A DNA stretch of 64,000 bases from assembly GCF_014639315.1 (NCBI RefSeq), contig NZ_BMFY01000001.1, forward strand, positions 310,001 to 374,000, read 5' to 3'. A model generated the notes under the pieces. The model did not search any database. It was not told where the DNA came from and saw only the letters and a list, made by a program, of their open reading frames with translations. Positions 25,653 through 33,768 of this stretch are shown piece by piece. Made by a program: the position numbers and the translations under genes. Numbering within the stretch: position 1 is the first letter of the stretch; every line of letters begins with the position of its first letter. The DNA is from Sediminivirga luteola (GTDB lineage Bacteria; Actinomycetota; Actinomycetes; Actinomycetales; Brevibacteriaceae).

Positions 25653-25792
25653 CAGCGGAACCTCCCGGCGCTGACGCCGGCCTGACCGGCGAGGAGGGTG
25701 GTGCTGGTGCCGGACACAGCAGTCACGGTGCCGGCAGCGTGCACCGTGCCGGTGCGTGCGCGGCGTTGCGCCGGCGGCGCTGCGGTACTCAT
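25652..25792 (-). CDS. 46-residue bridging open frame between deoR-like and MFS genes
   Basis: ATG at 25792 overlaps the DeoR stop (ATGA) and the TGA at 25652-25654 overlaps the MFS start (TGATG). The frame therefore fills exactly the 136-base gap between the two genes. The peptide (Ala, Thr, Gly and Arg-rich, start MSTAAPPAQRRARTG) has no recognised domain. It may only pass ribosomes on to the MFS gene, or be a small protein of its own. Confidence 0.4.
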   Translation of the reverse strand: MSTAAPPAQRRARTGTVHAAGTVTAVSGTSTTLLAGQAGVSAGRFR

Positions 25793-26547
25793 GCCGTGAC
25801 CACGTCGATGGCGGCCTCGGTCAGGAGCCCGAGTTCCTCGCGGGACAGACTGCGGTCGGTGACCAGGACGTCGAATGCGTCGAGACCGGCGATCGCAGCG
25901 AAGGCGGTGCGTCCCCATTTGGTGCTGTCGCACAGCAGGATCCGCCGTTCGGCGGACCGCATGGCAGCGTGCTTGATGGCCGCGTCCTCCGTGTCGTACG
26001 CCGTGGCTCCGCTCTCCAGACTGACCGCGCAGGGGGCGATGAGCGCGGTGTCGAAGCGCAGGTCCGCCAGCGTCCGCTGGGTGAGCGGGCCGGTGAAGGA
26101 GCGTTCGTCCCGGCGCAGCTCGCCCCCGGGGACGGTGACCGTCAGACTGGTACTGCTTGCCGTTGCCTCGAGCGACGGGAGGGAGAGGGGCACCACCCGG
26201 AGGGACTGATCGGTGATCGCCCGCGCCACTTCCACCGCGGTGGTGCCGCTGTCCAGGACGATCGCCTCCCCGGGGGCCAGCATCCCGGCCACGGCGCGAG
26301 CGATTCGTTGCTTTCCCTCGGTGTTCGTGGATGCCCGCGAGGAGAACTGCGCGCCGAAACCGCGTACTTGGAGGCGCCGGGCGCCGCCGTGCACCCGCCG
26401 CAGGAGTCCCTGGGAGTCGAGTTCGGCGAGGTCACGGCGGAGGGTCGCCTCGGAAGCGCCGAGTTCCTCCGCCAGTTCCGTCACCGCGGCGAAGTCGGAC
26501 TTCTCAAGGTGGGCGACGATCCGTCGGTGCCGTTCGCTTGTCCGCAT
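25789..26547 (-). CDS. DeoR-family transcriptional regulator
   Basis: A 252-residue regulator. The N-terminal winged helix (1-57) contains SDFAAVTELAEELGASEATLRRDL, and the C-terminal DeoRC sugar-phosphate sensor has the expected EAIVLDSGTTA phosphate-binding loop and a DSTKWGRTAF motif near the end. DeoR proteins repress until bound by a phosphorylated sugar. The ATG at 26547 has TATCGT seven bases upstream (26555-26560). Repeats that could be its operator lie just beyond. The ORF overlap suggests that it controls the downstream MFS transporter. Confidence 0.92.
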   Translation of the reverse strand: MRTSERHRRIVAHLEKSDFAAVTELAEELGASEATLRRDLAELDSQGLLRRVHGGARRLQVRGFGAQFSSRASTNTEGKQRIARAVAGMLAPGEAIVLDSGTTAVEVARAITDQSLRVVPLSLPSLEATASSTSLTVTVPGGELRRDERSFTGPLTQRTLADLRFDTALIAPCAVSLESGATAYDTEDAAIKHAAMRSAERRILLCDSTKWGRTAFAAIAGLDAFDVLVTDRSLSREELGLLTEAAIDVVTA

Positions 26548-26572
26548 TCCTCAAACGATAGAACGCCGTGAC

Positions 26573-26604
26573 TGAACAATCAAACTGCGTGATCGAACGA
26601 TCAC
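26573..26604 (-). promoter_or_regulatory. Putative DeoR operator
   Basis: Two similar decamers, TGAACAATCA (26573-26582) and CGAACGATCA (26594-26603), are 21 bases apart, two helical turns. The second lies within a perfect 16-bp palindrome, GTGATCGAACGATCAC (26589-26604). The site is 26 bases upstream of the DeoR start codon on the minus strand. Confidence 0.6.
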
Positions 26605-26686
26605 GGCTGGGTATGCGGCGACGTTGACGGGATGCTGCGCGTGCCGACCGGGTCACTGCGTGCTCGCAGGCCGAGCTGCTGATCCC

Positions 26687-27313
26687 TCAGGCGGCGAAGT
26701 CGATCAGGGCCTCGGCAAACTGGCCAGGAGCGCTCCGGTTCGATTCGTGACCAGCCAGGCGGAGATTCACCGCCCGTGCATCCGGGATCCGCTCGGGCGC
26801 ATCGGCGACGGGTTTGTAGTGCACCCGGTCGAGCTTGCCGTTGACGAGCATGACCGGACTCTGGATCCGATGCAGATCATCGCGCAGGTCGAGCCCGGCG
26901 TACATCCGCAGCTGTGACCGTACCCGCCGGACGTGCAAGCGGCGTCCGCTGCTGATCTGCACGAACTGGTGCACTAGCGGGTAGGCGGTGCGCAGGAAAG
27001 TCCCGGGTCCGCGGCCTGTTTTCACCTGGAGTCCGGCGAGCACATAACGGTGCCTGCCGGCTTGGTGATCGATGGCATGAGCGGCCGCGATGACCGCGCC
27101 GTAGGACAGCCCGCACACCACAGCCTCGTGGTCCGTGATCCGTCGGTCGAGATCCGCCACGGTGCGGCGCAGGGAGAAGGCGGTCCCGTCGAAGCCCAGC
27201 GTGAGGACATCGATGAGGGTCACGGGCGTCGACTCATCCAGGTGCGCGAGCACCCGGTCCCAGTCACTCGTGTCCTGAGCGAGGCCCTGTAAGAGATAGC
27301 GCGGACGGGGCAT
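26687..27313 (-). CDS. Alpha/beta hydrolase
   Basis: A 208-residue alpha/beta-hydrolase fold protein. The nucleophile elbow is CGLSYGAV (Ser69), the acid is probably the Asp of NGKLDRVHY (near 165) and the base His is in LAGHESNR (near 190). The lid is short. Substrate unknown; the family covers esterases, thioesterases and C-C hydrolases. GGGAG precedes the ATG. It stands between the DeoR/MFS unit and the degenerate tRNA copy. Confidence 0.85.
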   Translation of the reverse strand: MPRPRYLLQGLAQDTSDWDRVLAHLDESTPVTLIDVLTLGFDGTAFSLRRTVADLDRRITDHEAVVCGLSYGAVIAAAHAIDHQAGRHRYVLAGLQVKTGRGPGTFLRTAYPLVHQFVQISSGRRLHVRRVRSQLRMYAGLDLRDDLHRIQSPVMLVNGKLDRVHYKPVADAPERIPDARAVNLRLAGHESNRSAPGQFAEALIDFAA

Positions 27314-27361
27314 GGGTCTCCCGGTCGGTGGTGGCAGGCGGCTGTGACGTTCCTGCCCTCG

Positions 27362-27432
27362 CGCCCCGGCAGGGTTCGGACTGCGGCACCCGCTTTAGGA
27401 GAGCGGTGCTCGATCCCCTGAGCTACGGAGGC
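27362..27432 (-). pseudogene. Degenerate copy of tRNA-Arg(CCT)
   Basis: This 71-base sequence is nearly identical to the intact tRNA-Arg 730 bases away, including the D arm and the CCGCT-CTCCTAA-AGCGG anticodon arm. The two outermost acceptor pairs are broken (G-G and C-C), and the T arm has lost a base and the TTCGA motif (GCAG-TCCGAAC-CCTGC). It is very probably non-functional. Confidence 0.8.
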
Positions 27433-27548
27433 GGGGGCGCTGCAAGCAGCACCTGTTCATGGTAGCGGCTCACCCCTGGCACTGGGACGGGGTCTTGGGG
27501 GGCTGTGGCTCGAGGGAGTTGAAAGGCTGAATCGATAGTCTGGGGACT

Positions 27549-28145
27549 GTGCAGGTCAGAAGGGGAAAAGCGCCGGACAGTCTGGAGCTGGTCACGACTG
27601 CGGAGTTCTGGCCGGCGATGTCGGCAGGGTTCTTCGCGTTCTTTGCCGCGCTTGTCTGGGCGCCCGCCGGGATCGGTGCGCTTCAGGGGTACCCTCTCCG
27701 GGAGGCTGCCACCGGGACGCAGCTCAGCGTGCTGCTGTTCACCGCCATCGGAGTGTTCTTCGTCTGGTTCAACGGCAAGTGGCACCTCTCGGGACGTGCC
27801 GTGCTGCATTCCGAAGAGATCTGCCAGACCCAGCTCCGGCGCTGGTTCGGCTTCGTGCGCGAGGATCGCCGCTTCGCCCCCGCCGACGTGGAGACCGTGC
27901 TGCTGCGCACCGCCAGGAGGACCAAACCATCGGACGCGAGCATCATTGCGCTCGGTGTGCCGCAGTACGTCTCTGAGGTGAGCGTCCGTCTGCGCGGCGG
28001 AGAGGAGGTGCTGCTGGGCCGTGGTTCGAAGGCGATCGTGCCCGGCCGGTACACCCGGGCTGAGGACCTGCCGCTGACGAAGGAGGCGGCCCGCGTGGCC
28101 AAGCTGTTCCGGACCACAGTGGAGCGCAGCGTACAGCGGTGGTGA
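27549..28145 (+). CDS. Two-helix membrane protein of unknown function
   Basis: A 198-residue protein. Two membrane helices (about 20-45 and 58-76) are followed by a cytoplasmic part of 120 residues predicted as beta-rich, with HLSGRAVLHSEEICQTQLRRWFG and later VLLGRGSKAI, possibly a PH-like fold. No family is recognised. The GTG start at 27549 has TAGTCT seven bases upstream and no ribosome-binding site. It lies between the degenerate and intact tRNA-Arg copies, which makes it a possible passenger of an old insertion. Confidence 0.7.
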   Translation: MQVRRGKAPDSLELVTTAEFWPAMSAGFFAFFAALVWAPAGIGALQGYPLREAATGTQLSVLLFTAIGVFFVWFNGKWHLSGRAVLHSEEICQTQLRRWFGFVREDRRFAPADVETVLLRTARRTKPSDASIIALGVPQYVSEVSVRLRGGEEVLLGRGSKAIVPGRYTRAEDLPLTKEAARVAKLFRTTVERSVQRW

Positions 28146-28159
28146 CCTCCGCCACACGG

Positions 28160-28232
28160 CGCCCCCGGCAGGATTCGAACCTGCGACACCCGCTTTAGGA
28201 GAGCGGTGCTCTATCCCCTGAGCTACGGGGGC
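28160..28232 (-). tRNA. tRNA-Arg (anticodon CCT)
   Basis: The minus strand folds into a complete cloverleaf: acceptor GCCCCCG/CGGGGGC, D arm GCTC...GAGC, anticodon arm CCGCT-CTCCTAA-AGCGG with anticodon CCT, variable GTGTC, T arm GCAGG-TTCGAAT-CCTGC and discriminator G. CCA is not encoded. Length 73 bases. Confidence 0.97.
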
Positions 28233-28631
28233 AACTCAAACGCGGACCAGTCTACGGCATGTGCCCGCATCTCGTTCGCGCGCCTCGGTTCCCGATGCGC
28301 GCTGTACCCGCCGCCTCTGTGTTCAACCCTTCAAAGTTCAACCCTTCAAAGTTTCGGTCTACAGCGACACCGCGAGCTCCCATGCCTGCTGCGAGGGTTG
28401 CGTGTCGCGTCGCCAGCGCGATGGTGCTGGCCGGGGCAAGGCCGTGGCGCAGCCTCGAGGCGGTTGCCGCCAGGCGCTATGCGCCGCGCTGCCGGTTCAG
28501 GGGCATCCACGGTGTCTCGGTGTGACGATCCATGCAAAGCCGCGCGAAAGTTCCGGTTTCAGTCGTAGCCGCCGTATATGCGTCAGATATTGAGCATGGA
28601 CACGACGTAATGCACCGATTACCATCATCGT
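28233..28631. other. Intergenic region with a 15-bp tandem repeat
   Basis: A 399-base gap between the tRNA-Arg and the Lrp-type gene. It holds two perfect copies of GTTCAACCCTTCAAA (28321-28350) and is locally less G/C-rich than the surroundings (28530-28630 contains GTATATGCGTCAGATATTGA). No gene is supported. The last 100 bases presumably hold the control site of the catabolic operon. Confidence 0.5.
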
Positions 28632-29696
28632 GTGGTCAAGAGCACAAGAGAGATCCTCGATCCTGTGGACCAGCAGATCGTGGCGGCGCTGCACGGCGCT
28701 GGCCGAGACTCCTGGGAGAACGTGGCGGCACGGACCTCGTGCTCCGCGAGCACGGCCCGGCGTCGCTTCGAGGCGCTCTCGGACGCCGGCCTGGTGCGCG
28801 TGATCGGAGCCACCGACGTCAGCCGCCTCGGCATCGGCACACCGGTCATCCTCCGCTTCCGCGGTGTGCCGGGCGAGGTCGAATCGTTCATGGCCGCGCT
28901 GGGACAGCGCAGCGATGTGCGGTTCCTCACCGCCGTGGCCGGCTCGGCGGACTGCGTGGCCGAACTCGTCGTCCCCGAGATGGGCGATTTCGTCCAGCTG
29001 ATGACGCAGCTGGTGGACGGCACGTCGATCACCACGGAGAGCTTCGTCGTCACCCACACCTACCGTTCCGGGCAGGACTGGCTTCCGTGGCACGACGAGG
29101 CACCGGACAGAGCAGGTCAGGCCGGCGGCCAGCAAGATGCCGCGGGGCGGGACCTGCCGTCCCCGGTGACCATCTCCCGGGTCGAGGCGGGCGTGCTGAG
29201 CCACCTCATGACCGACGGGAGGATCCCGGTGGGCGTGCTGGCCGGGGCCGTCGGCTGCTCAGAGCGGGCCGCCGCCGGTGCCATCGAGTCACTGCGCGCC
29301 AAGGAACTCCTCGACTTCCGCGTCCTGGTGGAGCCCGAGCTCCTCGGCTACCGCGCCGAGTGCTTCGTCTGGCTCGACGTCGTTCCCGGAGCGCTCCAGG
29401 AGACGGCAGCGCGGCTGGCCGCGCACCCCGGGACCAAGTACCTCTCGGCGACGACCGGACGCTTCGGGCTCGTGGGCCAGGTGGCACTGCCGGGCATCGC
29501 CGACATCCACGACTACACCACGACGGTGCTCGGCGCCCTGCCGGGCGTGCGGTCGGTGGACGTGACATTGCAGGTGGCGACCGCCAAGCGGGTCTGGACC
29601 CGGGTCATCGACGGAGCGTACGCCGCTCCGGAGGGACCCATCGGCGTCGTGGCGGCGCTCGGAGACGGCGCAGCGCGCCGGGACAGGGAGAGATGA
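28632..29696 (+). CDS. Double-module Lrp/AsnC-family regulator
   Basis: A 354-residue protein with two complete Lrp units. The first is a helix-turn-helix (about 9-60, LDPVDQQIVAALHGAGRDSWENVAARTSCSAS with overlapping motif parts) plus AsnC/RAM sensor (about 65-140). The second is a helix-turn-helix (about 178-230) plus sensor (about 240-315). Standard Lrp proteins have one unit of about 150 residues. The RAM domain usually binds amino acids or related small acids. GTG at 28632 has TACCAT six bases upstream (28620-28625), so the mRNA is likely leaderless. Its stop overlaps the next gene (ATGA), making it the local regulator of a five-gene operon. Confidence 0.9.
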   Translation: MVKSTREILDPVDQQIVAALHGAGRDSWENVAARTSCSASTARRRFEALSDAGLVRVIGATDVSRLGIGTPVILRFRGVPGEVESFMAALGQRSDVRFLTAVAGSADCVAELVVPEMGDFVQLMTQLVDGTSITTESFVVTHTYRSGQDWLPWHDEAPDRAGQAGGQQDAAGRDLPSPVTISRVEAGVLSHLMTDGRIPVGVLAGAVGCSERAAAGAIESLRAKELLDFRVLVEPELLGYRAECFVWLDVVPGALQETAARLAAHPGTKYLSATTGRFGLVGQVALPGIADIHDYTTTVLGALPGVRSVDVTLQVATAKRVWTRVIDGAYAAPEGPIGVVAALGDGAARRDRER

Positions 29697-30616
29697 ACGT
29701 GGCAGAGCTGGAGCCCTGGGCCTGGCCCAGGGAGACATGGCAGGGGCACGTCGACCGCGTGCGGGCCGGCAGGCGCCTGGTCGCCGACGACCCGGCGCGG
29801 CGGTGGCCGCAGGGGGCGCGATGCGCGGTGCTCATCAGCTTCGACTCCGATCACGAGACGCCGTACCTGCGCGACGGCGAGGTGTCCCCGGGGATGATGG
29901 CGCAGGGACAGTACGGCAACCGGGCCGGAGTACCGCGGATCCTGGAGGTGCTGCGCCGGTACGACGTTCCCGCGAGCTTCTACATCCCGGCGGTCTCGGC
30001 GCTGCTGCGCACCGACGAGGTGCCCGGATACGTCGACGCCGGCCACGAGGTCGCGGTGCACGGCTGGATCCACGAGCGGAACACCCTGCTGTCCTACGAG
30101 GCCGAGCTGGACCTCCTCGGCCGGGCCGTGGAAGTGCTGGAATCTCAATCGGGCAGCCGTCCCACCGGCATCCGGACCCCCTCATGGGACTTCTCGGACT
30201 CCACCATGCGCGTCATCCGCGAGCTCGGCTTCGCCTACGATTCCTCTCTCATGGCCGATGACGAGCCCTATGAGCTGATCGAGGACGGCGAACCCACCGG
30301 CGTCATCGAGATCCCCGTCGAATGGATCCGGGACGACGCGCCCTACTTCATGATGTCGCGCTTCGGCGGGCTGCGGCCGCATCTGGCGCCGCGCGACGTG
30401 GAACAGATCTGGAAGGACGAGTTCGACGGCGCCTACGCCGAGGGCGGGGTCTTCGACCTCACCATGCACCCGCACATCATCGGGCACCGTTCGCGCACCT
30501 CGATGCTGGCCAGGCTGCTGGAGTACGCCCGCTCCTTCGACGATGTCTGGTTCGGCACCCACGCACAGCTGGCAGAACACCTGCGCGGCAACTTCGATCT
30601 AGGGGGATTACGGTGA
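29693..30616 (+). CDS. Polysaccharide-deacetylase-fold (NodB) hydrolase, PgdA/PuuE-like
   Basis: A 307-residue NodB-fold enzyme without a signal peptide. Likely metal ligands are Asp53 in ISFDSDHE and His123/His127 in VAVHGWIHE. It resembles cytoplasmic HpPgdA/PuuE-type proteins, which include allantoinases and cyclic imide hydrolases, more than secreted chitin or peptidoglycan deacetylases. In this operon, with a carboxylate transporter and two dehydrogenases, hydrolysis of a cyclic amide or an N-acyl small molecule is a better guess than cell-wall editing. It is coupled to its neighbours by four-base overlaps on both sides. Confidence 0.85.
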   Translation: MNVAELEPWAWPRETWQGHVDRVRAGRRLVADDPARRWPQGARCAVLISFDSDHETPYLRDGEVSPGMMAQGQYGNRAGVPRILEVLRRYDVPASFYIPAVSALLRTDEVPGYVDAGHEVAVHGWIHERNTLLSYEAELDLLGRAVEVLESQSGSRPTGIRTPSWDFSDSTMRVIRELGFAYDSSLMADDEPYELIEDGEPTGVIEIPVEWIRDDAPYFMMSRFGGLRPHLAPRDVEQIWKDEFDGAYAEGGVFDLTMHPHIIGHRSRTSMLARLLEYARSFDDVWFGTHAQLAEHLRGNFDLGGLR

Positions 30617-31926
30617 CGACACCGGAGATGACACACGAACAGGCCACCAAGCTCACCCCGAAGGGCCGCAAAGCGCTCGTCGCCGGAGGCATCGGCAACA
30701 CCGTCGAATGGGTCGACTGGGCGATCTACACCACCTTCTCCTCGGTGTTCGCCGTCCACTTCTTCCCCTCCGAGGATCCCGTCGCCGCCCTGCTGGCGAC
30801 GCTGGCCGTCTTCGCCGTGGGCTTCATCATGCGGCCGGTCGGCGCGGCGCTCCTGGGCGCCTACGCCGACAAGCACGGGCGCAAGAAGGGCCTGACCCTG
30901 ACCATCGGGCTGATGGCCGGCGCCTCGCTCGTGATCGGGCTGACCCCGGACTACTCCAGCATCGGCATCCTGGCGCCCATCATCCTGGTACTGGCGCGGA
31001 TGGTGCAGGGGCTCTCCGCCGGCGGTGAGTTCGGCGCCGCATCGGCCTTCATGGTCGAGTCCGCCGCGCCCCGCCGGCGCGCCTTCGCCGGCTCCTGGCA
31101 GCAGGTCTCGGTCGGAGCCGGCGTGCTCATCGCCTCCGGCATCGGTGCCGTGATCACCTCGACCCTCGACTCCGAGGCGCTCGACAGCTGGGGCTGGCGA
31201 CTCGCCTTCATCATCGGAGCGGCGCTGGGTCTGTTCGGGCTGTGGCTGCGCGCCTCGGTGGAGGAGTCCGACTCCTTCCAGAACGCCAAGAAGGAGCGGG
31301 AGGCCGCCTCCGCAGCGGACCGGATGAGCTCCTTCGTCCAGATCTTCGCCAAGCACCCGGCCGCCGTCGCCCGTGTCTTCGGCATCACCATCGCCGGCAC
31401 CCTGCTGTACTACATCTGGGTCTCCTATCTGCCGACCTACGCGCACGTGACCACTGGCCTGCCGCTGAACCAGGCGCTGACGGCGAACTTCATCGCGATG
31501 GCATACTTCATCGCGCTGCTGCCCTTCGCCGGCATCCTCTCGGACATCGTCGGCCGCAAGCCCACCATGTCCGCCTTCGCCGCCGGGTTCCTGCTGCTGT
31601 CCTTCCCGATGCTGAACTTCATGGGCAACAGCTTCTGGGGCTTCCTGGTGATCGAGCTCATCGGCGTCACCCTGCTGCTGGGCTACTCGGCCAACTGCGC
31701 CGTCATCATGGCCGAGCAGTTCCCGCCGGAGGTGCGTGCCACCGGCATCGGACTGCCCTACGCCCTGGCGGTGGCCGCGTTCGGCGGTACCGCGCCGTAC
31801 ATCATCACCTGGATGAACGAGGCCGGGCACGGTGACAAAGTCTGGATCTACTGCGCCATCGCCGCCGCCATCGGGCTGGTCGTCTACCTGACCATGCCCG
31901 AGACCAAGGGGAAGAAGCTCGCATGA
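30613..31926 (+). CDS. MFS transporter of the metabolite:H+ symporter (MHS) type
   Basis: A 437-residue transporter with 12 membrane helices and the MHS signatures: IGNTVEWVDWAIYTTFSSVFAVHFFP at the start (given here in parts: GNTVEWVDW, FSSVFAVHFFP), ADKHGRKKGL between helices 2 and 3, and the LSAGGEFGAA motif in helix 4. MHS members import shikimate, alpha-ketoglutarate, citrate, proline/betaine and similar acids. GTG at 30613 overlaps the deacetylase stop (GTGA). It presumably imports the operon's substrate. Confidence 0.92.
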   Translation: MTTPEMTHEQATKLTPKGRKALVAGGIGNTVEWVDWAIYTTFSSVFAVHFFPSEDPVAALLATLAVFAVGFIMRPVGAALLGAYADKHGRKKGLTLTIGLMAGASLVIGLTPDYSSIGILAPIILVLARMVQGLSAGGEFGAASAFMVESAAPRRRAFAGSWQQVSVGAGVLIASGIGAVITSTLDSEALDSWGWRLAFIIGAALGLFGLWLRASVEESDSFQNAKKEREAASAADRMSSFVQIFAKHPAAVARVFGITIAGTLLYYIWVSYLPTYAHVTTGLPLNQALTANFIAMAYFIALLPFAGILSDIVGRKPTMSAFAAGFLLLSFPMLNFMGNSFWGFLVIELIGVTLLLGYSANCAVIMAEQFPPEVRATGIGLPYALAVAAFGGTAPYIITWMNEAGHGDKVWIYCAIAAAIGLVVYLTMPETKGKKLA

Positions 31927-32717
31927 GCGGCCACGCCCTGGTCACCGGTGCCGCCAGCGGCATCGGCAAGGAGATCGCCCGCGCCTTCGCCGCCCGCGGA
32001 TACCGGCTGCATCTGGTGGACTTCGACGGCGGTCGGCTGGAGCAGACCGCGGCCGAACTCACCGGGCTTCCCGGCAGCGGCGTGACCGTCGGCACGCAGG
32101 TGCTCGACCTCAGGGAGGCCGGCGCCGCCGAGGAAGCCGTGCAGGCGGCCTGGGAGGCCGCGCCGGTGGACGTCCTGGTCAACGCCGCCGGGATCTATCC
32201 CGCCGTGCCGCTGCTGGAACTCGGCGCCGGGCTGTGGGACGCCGTGCAGGCGGTCAACGTGCGTGCACCCGTGCTGCTGACCGTGGCACTGGCCCGCCGC
32301 GCGGTCGCCGCCGGGACCAGGCCGAACGTCGTCAACATCTCCTCCGGTGCCGCTCTGCGGGCCAGGCCGGGAGCGGCGCCCTACACCACCTCGAAAGCGG
32401 CACTGGAGATGGCGACGAAGGCCGCGGCCCTCGAACTCGGTCAGCACGGCATCCGCGTCAACGCCGTGGCACCGGGCTTCGTCGAGGTGGACAGCACCGT
32501 CAACCCGCTGCGGGAGGACTACGCCGCCACAGTGGCGGTCAACCCGCTCGGTCGCACCGGGAGGCCCGAGGACATCGCCCGGGCGGTCCTGTGGCTGGCC
32601 GGGCCGGAAGCGGAATGGATCACCGGGGAGGTGCTGCGGGTGGACGGAGGTGCCGCCGCCGGCGCCCTGAACCTGCCCCTGCACTGGGATTCCCCGAGAA
32701 CGGAGACGGAGGCGTAG
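31923..32717 (+). CDS. Short-chain dehydrogenase/reductase
   Basis: A 264-residue SDR. The cofactor loop is TGAASGIGKEIA near residue 7, NAAG follows at about 86-89, and the catalytic Ser and Tyr-Lys are in NISSGA and YTTSKAAL. The acidic residue after beta-2 (VDFD) favours NAD. It overlaps the transporter gene by four bases and abuts the PanE-like gene. It should oxidise or reduce an alcohol/ketone made from the imported compound. Confidence 0.92.
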   Translation: MSGHALVTGAASGIGKEIARAFAARGYRLHLVDFDGGRLEQTAAELTGLPGSGVTVGTQVLDLREAGAAEEAVQAAWEAAPVDVLVNAAGIYPAVPLLELGAGLWDAVQAVNVRAPVLLTVALARRAVAAGTRPNVVNISSGAALRARPGAAPYTTSKAALEMATKAAALELGQHGIRVNAVAPGFVEVDSTVNPLREDYAATVAVNPLGRTGRPEDIARAVLWLAGPEAEWITGEVLRVDGGAAAGALNLPLHWDSPRTETEA

Positions 32718-33752
32718 ATGAGCACCAGCCGGAACTACACCGTGGTCGGGGGCGGCGCCATCGGCGGTACGCTCGCCGTGCACCTGGCAGCGGCCGGGCA
32801 TGAAGTGCGGATCGTCGATGCCGACGCCGGGCACGTGCAGGCGATCAATGCGCGCGGTCTCACCATCGAGACGCCGCAGGGGAACCTGAACCAGAAGATC
32901 GCCGCCTCCATCCCGGACGAGGGGCCGGCAGTGCTCGGCGCGGTCCTGCTGGCGGTGAAGAGCCAGGCGACCGAGGCGGCGATGGGCTGGATCGCGCCCC
33001 GGCTTGCCGCGGACGGCTATGTGGCCTCCATGCAGAACGGCCTGAACGAACCGGCGATCGCGGCGCGCATCGGCGCGGAGCGCACGGTGGAGGCATTCGT
33101 GGATCTGTTCGCCGATGTGACCGGTCCCGGGGTCGTCAAGGACGGCGGCGCGGGCACCATCGCCCTGGGGGACTACGGCGGAGCCGGCGCCGCATCTGCG
33201 CGCGGCGATGAGGCCAGCGAGCGGGTGCGCGCGCTCGCTGAGGACCTGTGGCACTGGGGCGAGCCCATCGTCACAGGGAACGTGCGGGGATTCCTCTGGG
33301 CGAAGCTTGCGTTCGGTGCGATGCTGACCGCAACCGCCCTGCAGGACGAGGACATGTCGGTGCTGGTGGACCGGCATCGGGACGTGATGACGCGCCTGGC
33401 CAGGGAGGTCTTCGCCGTGGCCGTCACGGAAGGCGTGCAGCTGGAGCCGTTCGACGCCTTCGAACCCGAGCTCTACGCCGAGGGTGCCGATCCGGCCGCC
33501 CACGAGGCCTCCGTCAGCCGGCTGGTGGAGTGGCTGGACGGCCAGGCCAAGAAGCGCTCCGGCATCTGGCGCGATCTGGCCGTGCGACGGCGTCCGACGG
33601 AGATCCCGCATCAGTACGGCACCGTGCTGGATCTCGCAGCGGAGCGCGGCATCCAGACGCCGGTCCTGGCCAGGCTCGTGCGGCTGATCCAGTCGCTCGA
33701 ACGCGGCGAAGCGCAGATGGGCCCGCACCTACTGGACGAACTGGCTGCCTGA
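32718..33752 (+). CDS. 2-dehydropantoate 2-reductase (PanE/ApbA) family protein
   Basis: A 344-residue NADPH-dependent reductase-fold protein. The nucleotide-binding loop is VGGGAIGGTLA near the N-terminus. The all-helical C-terminal domain contains the WAKLAFGAMLTATAL stretch with the family's catalytic Lys. It starts directly after the SDR stop (TAG then ATG). PanE relatives reduce other alpha-keto acids too. Its place as the last gene of a catabolic operon, far from other pantothenate genes, argues for a substrate other than ketopantoate. Confidence 0.88.
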   Translation: MSTSRNYTVVGGGAIGGTLAVHLAAAGHEVRIVDADAGHVQAINARGLTIETPQGNLNQKIAASIPDEGPAVLGAVLLAVKSQATEAAMGWIAPRLAADGYVASMQNGLNEPAIAARIGAERTVEAFVDLFADVTGPGVVKDGGAGTIALGDYGGAGAASARGDEASERVRALAEDLWHWGEPIVTGNVRGFLWAKLAFGAMLTATALQDEDMSVLVDRHRDVMTRLAREVFAVAVTEGVQLEPFDAFEPELYAEGADPAAHEASVSRLVEWLDGQAKKRSGIWRDLAVRRRPTEIPHQYGTVLDLAAERGIQTPVLARLVRLIQSLERGEAQMGPHLLDELAA

Positions 33753-33768
33753 ATGGTGTGAGGGACAG

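Noticed and set aside
27362-28232. A complete integrative element between two tRNA-Arg copies
   Set aside because: Only 730 bases with one small gene lie between them, and no integrase or recombination gene is present. At most it is a scar or a local duplication.
28206-28593. Small plus-strand genes in the gap after the tRNA
   Set aside because: Three frames are open at once over the 15-bp tandem repeat, and none has a ribosome-binding site, a leaderless signature or a recognisable domain.
29693-30616. Secreted peptidoglycan or chitin deacetylase
   Set aside because: There is no signal peptide or membrane anchor, and the gene is coupled to transport and dehydrogenase genes. A cytoplasmic small-molecule hydrolase fits better.
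32718-33752. True panE of pantothenate synthesis
   Set aside because: No other pantothenate gene is near, and the gene ends a regulated catabolic operon. The family assignment is kept but the specific role is not.
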